From the NCBI RefSeq assembly GCF_000003815.2, contig NC_049982.1, forward strand, positions 1,257,697 through 1,321,696: a stretch of DNA of 64,000 nucleotides, given 5' to 3'. Each line of letters opens with the position of its first letter. Within the stretch, counting starts at the first letter, position 1. Of the stretch, positions 62,900 through 64,000 are shown in pieces. The DNA comes from Branchiostoma floridae. Its lineage: Eukaryota > Chordata > Leptocardii > Amphioxiformes > Branchiostomatidae. Made by a program: the position numbers and the translations under genes. Under the pieces are notes generated by a model that was not told the DNA's origin, did no database searches, and was given only the letters and a program-made list of their open reading frames with translations.

Positions 62900-63620
62900 A
62901 TACCAGATAGAACCCCTGAAAATACAGGAAATGGCGTTTCAAAGTGTCCACAGATTTCAAAATTTCTGCGAGCCTCCCTACCTTCGGCTCTGGACAGGGT
63001 AAAATATGTTGCGGAAGCGTCGCCCTCACTCAATTATCACTCATACAGATTTCAGTGTCAAACTTTGCTTATTTTCGGGCAAAAAGTAACGTTACCCCTA
63101 GAATGCAGAAAATGAGGTTCCTCCGGTCCTCCCTTGCAACGGCTTGGCCTTTGGCGCTCACGACGACATGGCGAAAATGTTTGGGGCGTGGGTTTTCGCA
63201 CAGAAACGTTTTCTCTCCAATAGTGTGATTTAATTTAGCTTCGTCTTACAACAAAATCTGTTCTTCAAAATGCAGTAAATGGCGTTTCAGGCGGTCCAGA
63301 TTTTCCCCGACTTACATTGCAACGTCTCGTGCTTTCCGAGCTCGAAATGGTAAACTATGTCGGGGGCTCTGGGGGTGGAGGCCAAAGCTATAACCATGTG
63401 TAATTTGAAAATGTCAAAATCAACCTAGCTTAGTCGGTCGGCAAAATTTGCCGAAAAATGCAAGAAATAGCATTTAATAGGGTCTTGATTTTAAAATTTT
63501 CCCGGGGGAGCATACCCCCGGACCCCCCTGGAATGCGTCGCGCCTTTGGCGCTCCATTTGCTGAAACAATAGTTCAATCCCCCTCATAAGAAATTTGCTG
63601 CCGCCGTCTCTGTGGCGAGC
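62900..63620. repeat. Degenerate ~200-bp repeat, four copies
   Basis: The motifs AAATGCAG-AAATGGCGTTTCA, GGTC(C/T), TTTTCCC and CCTTTGGCGCTC recur in order. It resembles interspersed repeats with internal sub-repeats. There is no intact gene. Confidence 0.55.
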
Positions 63621-63692
63621 CAGGAACTCTGCCTCCGTCAATTTACAGATGTCATGGGCATTGTCCCTGTCATTCCTCCGGATTCTGGGCAC
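63474..63692 (-). pseudogene. Possible transposase-like fragment
   Basis: The 72-residue frame begins MPRIRRNDRDNAHDICKLTE and continues AEFLARHR. The R-N-D-R-D...LTEAEFLARHR layout recalls the N-terminal part of PIF/Harbinger transposases, but no catalytic residues are present. This is a weak call that could be chance. Confidence 0.22.
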
Positions 63693-63809
63693 CTTTTGCT
63701 TCTCACAATGTCATTTATAGTCAGACATTTTGACCAATTGATATAACTACTCTAGCGTTGTATAGATAGGAATGCACGGCAATGTTACTTTAGTGTTATG
63801 CTTTGTAAC

Positions 63810-63905
63810 TCCTTCTGAATTTACCGTTAAGCGTTACCGGGCCTCCTGAATTTACCGTTAAGCGTTACCGGGCCTCCTGGATTCACCGTTAAGCGTTACC
63901 AAGAC
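63810..63905. repeat. Short tandem repeat ACCGTTAAGCGTTACCGGGC
   Basis: Three units of about 34 bp containing the near-palindrome CCGTTAAGCGTTAC. A relative (CACCGTTAAGCGTTGCC) follows the gap at 62847, so the gap and this site share a repeat. Confidence 0.8.
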
Positions 63906-64000
63906 CCCCCCATGCAGACCCTCCTTTCTACCTGGAAAGGGTACACTGATTTAGTTTCAGATGTTGGTATAGGATAAGTCAAGAAAGGGAGGAATGGATT

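Overview
The window looks like nuclear genomic DNA of a cephalochordate (amphioxus, Branchiostoma type). The clues are short, phase-matched exons for secreted mosaic proteins (laminin N-terminal, EGF, C-type lectin, kringle, SRCR, PAN), tandem paralogues, many minisatellites and small inverted-repeat transposons, and assembly gaps of N. The organism call is an inference from domain style; no marker gene settles it. There are no rRNA genes, CRISPR arrays or operons.

Plus strand, 1-15565: two tandem head-to-tail paralogues. Gene A (5' end outside the window, stop at 5593) encodes EGF-EGF-half C-type lectin-EGF-EGF and two short Cys-rich exons. Gene B (6238-15565) is complete: signal peptide, laminin N-terminal domain, one laminin-EGF, an unrecognised Cys-rich domain, two EGFs, a two-exon C-type lectin domain, one EGF, a decayed EGF, and the same Cys-rich C terminus as A. 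Every intact exon obeys reading phase. One exon (11615-11873) carries a 1-nt length error that shifts the frame.

Middle, 15566-23600: no supportable gene. It holds diverged repeats, a 25-28 bp minisatellite, a 500-bp CTCA microsatellite and foldback elements.

Minus strand, 33046-23601: gene C, whose 11 exons join in phase from ATG to stop (795 codons). It encodes a signal peptide, a short helical neck, four kringles, a C-type lectin domain and a long acidic repeat tail. Its introns are full of CA repeats, minisatellites, SINEs and MITEs.

Minus strand, 62506-42171: gene D material. The 3' half (kringle exons, half a C-type lectin, mini-exon, acidic tail; 50424-42171) is a damaged paralogue of gene C. 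The 5' half (GCC2/GCC3-type Cys-rich repeats, three SRCR domains, PAN; 62506-59065) may be the front of the same gene or a separate one. Between genes C and D (33047-42170) lies a mosaic of duplicated non-coding blocks.

The most unusual observation is that three large minisatellites in genes C and D contain splice sites in every unit. A 31-bp array of about 93 copies repeats the 5' splice site of the PAN exon. A 34-bp array of about 57 copies repeats the 5' splice site of the lectin N-half exon. A 47-bp array of about 12 copies repeats the 3' splice site of that same lectin exon. A MITE family with 9-bp target duplications also recurs, and one copy lies inside a seed copy of the 34-bp unit.
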